From positions 1 to 62,452 of the forward strand of contig CAKZJX010000031.1 of NCBI GenBank assembly GCA_937120535.1: a stretch of 62,452 bases of DNA, written 5' to 3'. Positions within the stretch are counted from its first letter, which is position 1. Every line of letters begins with the position of its first letter. This stretch comes from an uncultured Anaerolineae bacterium. GTDB lineage: Bacteria > Chloroflexota > Anaerolineae > Anaerolineales > Villigracilaceae. The notes below the pieces were generated by a model. It was not told the origin of the DNA and made no database searches. It saw nothing but the letters and a program-made list of their open reading frames with translations. Positions 60,070 through 62,452 of the stretch are shown in pieces. The position numbers and the translations under genes were made by a program.

Positions 60070-62369
60070 GTCTGCTTCGGTTGAACAACCCCAAACTCCC
60101 AGCGAACAGCGCTGCCCATCGGCTGCGTCTTTCCATCCCCCTGCCGGCTAAGAGGCAACAAGACGTGGAACTGGCTGCCCGGCAAACGTTCCTCGTCGTA
60201 TCCCTCACTTTCTACCCAAATGCGCCCACCGTGCGCCTCCACGATACCTTTGGACAAGGCCAAGCCTAGCCCGATTCCCCCGCCTTTGAAGCGACTCTTG
60301 CTTGTAGAGTGCCGATCCAGATCGCCCGGTTGATAAAACTTGGTGAAAATCAGATCGCGAAAATCGGGATCCACGCCCACACCGGTATCGTTCACAACGA
60401 TCTCCACGCCGCCGTCCGGTAGATCGTTGCGATTGGGCGGAACCAGCCGGCCGGTGATTTCAATCCGTCCCCCGTTTGGGGTGAACTTGATGGCGTTGTT
60501 CACCAAATGCAGAAAAACCTTGTACAAAATGTTCGGATCGGCCCGGATCAACGGCAGAGCAGGGACATCAACAATGAGGGCCAGTTGTCGGTCGGCCAGA
60601 AGCTTTCTCAAGTCCAAGCAGGCATTGCGCACCAGCAGCGCCGTATCCACCGGCTGCAAATATAGCTGCAGCGCGCGCGCGTCGATCTGAGCGAGGTCAA
60701 ACATCGAATCCATGATCTCATGCAGGCGCAAGGTGCTCTTATGAAGGGCGGCGATCATCGGTTTCAAACTTTCATCCAGACTCGGATGTTCTGAGAGCAT
60801 CTCGATATAGCCGCGCATCACCGTGAGCGGCGTACGCAACTCATGCGAAGCAATCGAAATAAAATCGCTCTTGGTTCGATCCAACTGTTCCAGGTCACGA
60901 TTGGCCTTATCCAAATCTCGGTACGCCTGCGTCAATCGCTGGTTAAGCTTCACCAGATGGTCCACCAAGCGAGCGTTCTCCAGCGCTACCGCCGTCTGAT
61001 TGGCTAGAGCGGCGACGGTGACCAGATCATCTTCACTGAAGCGCTGCCCTGAGAGCTTTGCGCCCAGCGCCAACAACCCAATCCAGCGACGATTAGCGAA
61101 GATCGGTGCGTAGACCTCAGCGTCCAAACGGCTGAACCATTGGCGCTCCTGGAAACCCACTTCTTGGAACTTAGGCAGCAAATCCAAATCGAATTGCAAC
61201 AACAGTTTCTGCTCACGCGCTAGGTGAACGGCAATCGGGTGGTCCTCGGCTAGGACAAGTGGAGGGATAGAGCGCTCCTGCTCTGAGCGAACTGCGCGCA
61301 AGCGATAGGCGCGACGACCATCGGGCATGGTTTCCGTGTCCACCAAGAAGAGAAAACCACGCCGCAGTTCCATCTCCTCTAAAATCAGGCCCATGGCCAC
61401 GTTAGCCAAGCGTTGAACATCCAGGATGTTGCTGATCGACTCGCTATACTGACGCAACATTCGGCCGGCGTCGGTGATCTGAATATCCAACAGATCGTCC
61501 ACCACGCGCTGCACTACCCCCAACATCGGGGTGAAGAGCATGGCCAACAAAATCGCAGTCATAGCACCGGTGATCAAAGGATTGTAATTTGGCAAAGCTC
61601 GAAAGAGCGGTTGAACCCCCAGCGTACTAATCAAGTAGAAAATCACGATCAACGAAGTTGTAACGACATAGATCAAGATGCGGCGCAATAGCAAGCGTGA
61701 ATCGGGCAAATGATGGTTCAACGTCACATAGGCTATCAATGCAGCGCCCGCTAAGCGCAGTGGTGCTCCGACCACCGGCAAATAAGCAAACAAGAGCAGA
61801 TCGTTAACGCTTATCAGGATCGCAATCGGAATCCAATACGAAATCCGATTGCGATGAGATGGTTGACGCAGATAGTGCTGTGCAGTAAGAAAATGAACGA
61901 TTGTCCCCGCCATGAAGATGAGCCATCCCAACAGGCTCCATCCCAATGTCAGACCCTCGCGCGGCAGCATCACCCGACCGTTGGTCCAAATCACCTCCGG
62001 CAAGGGCAACACGTCCAAGGTCAAGATCGCCAGGATCAACGCCCAAGACGCGCCCACCCACAGCCAAAGCCACCCCTCCAAACGCAAAAAAGCGCGCACG
62101 ATCAAAATCAACAAGAATGACAGGAAAAACGCACCGAAGGTTTGGACGGCGACAAAATCGCTTACCCCCATACGTGGGATCACATCGCCGCGCCAAAGCG
62201 CTTCCACTCCCTGCAACAGCATGGCTGCTGCCAGATAAACAACGATCAACCACGCCGCCAGCTCCTGATCGCTACGGCGACGGATGGCCCACACCAACAG
62301 TGCAACATACAACGCAACGCCAACGAGCGTACCCAAGAAAGCCAAAAACTGTGGCGTAAAAGCGGGCAT
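60066..62369 (-). CDS. Sensor histidine kinase, 7TM-GAF-HisKA-HATPase
   Basis: 767 residues. About eight hydrophobic segments in residues 8-290 (a 7TM-type sensor input), GAF domain (about 310-465), short coiled coil, HisKA with the phospho-acceptor H509 in SHELRTPLTV, and an HATPase domain with N-box NNAIKF, G1 VNDTGVGVDP and G2 GGIGLGLALSKGIVEAHGG. It autophosphorylates and would signal to a response regulator that is not in the window. ATG at 62369 has AAGGTGAG upstream, which lies within or next to the probable end of the transposase element at the right edge. Confidence 0.88.
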   Translation of the reverse strand: MPAFTPQFLAFLGTLVGVALYVALLVWAIRRRSDQELAAWLIVVYLAAAMLLQGVEALWRGDVIPRMGVSDFVAVQTFGAFFLSFLLILIVRAFLRLEGWLWLWVGASWALILAILTLDVLPLPEVIWTNGRVMLPREGLTLGWSLLGWLIFMAGTIVHFLTAQHYLRQPSHRNRISYWIPIAILISVNDLLLFAYLPVVGAPLRLAGAALIAYVTLNHHLPDSRLLLRRILIYVVTTSLIVIFYLISTLGVQPLFRALPNYNPLITGAMTAILLAMLFTPMLGVVQRVVDDLLDIQITDAGRMLRQYSESISNILDVQRLANVAMGLILEEMELRRGFLFLVDTETMPDGRRAYRLRAVRSEQERSIPPLVLAEDHPIAVHLAREQKLLLQFDLDLLPKFQEVGFQERQWFSRLDAEVYAPIFANRRWIGLLALGAKLSGQRFSEDDLVTVAALANQTAVALENARLVDHLVKLNQRLTQAYRDLDKANRDLEQLDRTKSDFISIASHELRTPLTVMRGYIEMLSEHPSLDESLKPMIAALHKSTLRLHEIMDSMFDLAQIDARALQLYLQPVDTALLVRNACLDLRKLLADRQLALIVDVPALPLIRADPNILYKVFLHLVNNAIKFTPNGGRIEITGRLVPPNRNDLPDGGVEIVVNDTGVGVDPDFRDLIFTKFYQPGDLDRHSTSKSRFKGGGIGLGLALSKGIVEAHGGRIWVESEGYDEERLPGSQFHVLLPLSRQGDGKTQPMGSAVRWEFGVVQPKQT

Positions 62370-62409
62370 CTTAAGAACTCACCTTACGCAGTTGGAGTAA
62401 ACTTGGTGC

Positions 62410-62452
62410 ATGAAAAACGGCAAACTCTTTGACCTGTACAGCGATTATCTGA
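62410..62452 (+). mobile_element. Probable start of an IS4/IS701-type transposase gene, cut by the window edge
   Basis: ATG at 62410 opens a frame MKNGKLFDLYSDYL that runs off the end. The KLFDLYxDYL opening is typical of IS701-like transposases I know from Chloroflexi and cyanobacteria. Only 14 codons are present, so this is tentative. The ~40 bases before it (ACTCACCTTACGCAGTTGG...) may be the element's terminal region. Confidence 0.4.

Noticed and set aside
1-62452. CRISPR arrays, tRNA or rRNA genes, phage or defence islands
   Set aside because: No regularly spaced direct repeats, no tRNA-like T-arm with matching acceptor stem, and no cas, restriction or phage structural genes were recognised.

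Overview
The window looks like a chromosomal segment of a Chloroflexota bacterium, most likely class Anaerolineae. This is inferred from gene content, not from a marker gene. Typical items are secreted lipoproteins with Thr-Pro linkers and an NBR1-like Ig domain, a MGDG-synthase-like glycosyltransferase, lysine 2,3-aminomutase, a GPH-type sugar transporter, an XPB-N-like protein, and a Rieske/cytochrome b complex whose subunit IV carries haem c domains. No rRNA, tRNA or CRISPR array was recognised. Both ends lie in transposase-like sequence: an IS1-type gene leaves on the left and a probable IS4/IS701-type gene begins at the right edge.

Layout. 0.4-6 kb: prephenate dehydrogenase, a phosphoribosyltransferase, a DUF951 protein overlapping a lipid glycosyltransferase, and the overlapping run tsaE-tsaB-rimI-family 4 uracil-DNA glycosylase. 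6-11 kb: surface polysaccharide genes (nucleotide-sugar dehydrogenase, epimerase, flippase, glycosyltransferase). 11-18 kb: succinate dehydrogenase sdhCDAB on the minus strand and a Rieske/cytochrome b operon on the plus strand, separated by a regulatory-looking gap. 18-26 kb: two membrane or sugar glycosyltransferases, SbcC, a CrtI-like oxidoreductase with a GT2 partner, and a PCu(A)C copper chaperone. 26-37 kb: DNA gyrase A, a LysM lipoprotein, a UbiA prenyltransferase, two NBR1-Ig lipoproteins with lysine 2,3-aminomutase, DegV and an MFS transporter. 37-44 kb (minus): a penicillin-binding-protein-like gene, folP, a STAS-like protein, an XPB-N-like protein and a lipid kinase. 44-48 kb: a DprE2/DprE1-like pair, lipB and an FHA protein. 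48-56 kb (minus): a complete cytochrome bd module read Rrf2 regulator > cydA > cydB > SQR-like flavoprotein > 42-residue peptide, followed by a fused cydDC with its own promoter. 56-62 kb: a third NBR1-Ig lipoprotein, a MITE-like element, oligoendopeptidase F, a rhodanese, a cupin and a 7TM-GAF histidine kinase.

The respiratory genes fit together. Succinate dehydrogenase and the SQR-like enzyme would feed quinone. The quinol would be used either by the b/c-type complex or by cytochrome bd, with CydDC supporting bd assembly and a Cys-rich Rrf2 protein as the probable redox or NO switch.

Main points for a second look: (1) the rhodanese reading frame at 59279-59740 has an in-frame TGA exactly where relatives carry Cys, with a SECIS-like hairpin just after it; (2) the 826-residue penicillin-binding-protein-like gene has lost the catalytic residues of both the glycosyltransferase and the transpeptidase domains but is otherwise intact; (3) at least six genes, and one 12-codon mini-ORF, begin 6-9 bases after a TATAAT-like box, which indicates leaderless transcripts; (4) a 168-bp inverted-repeat element lies directly after a stop codon.
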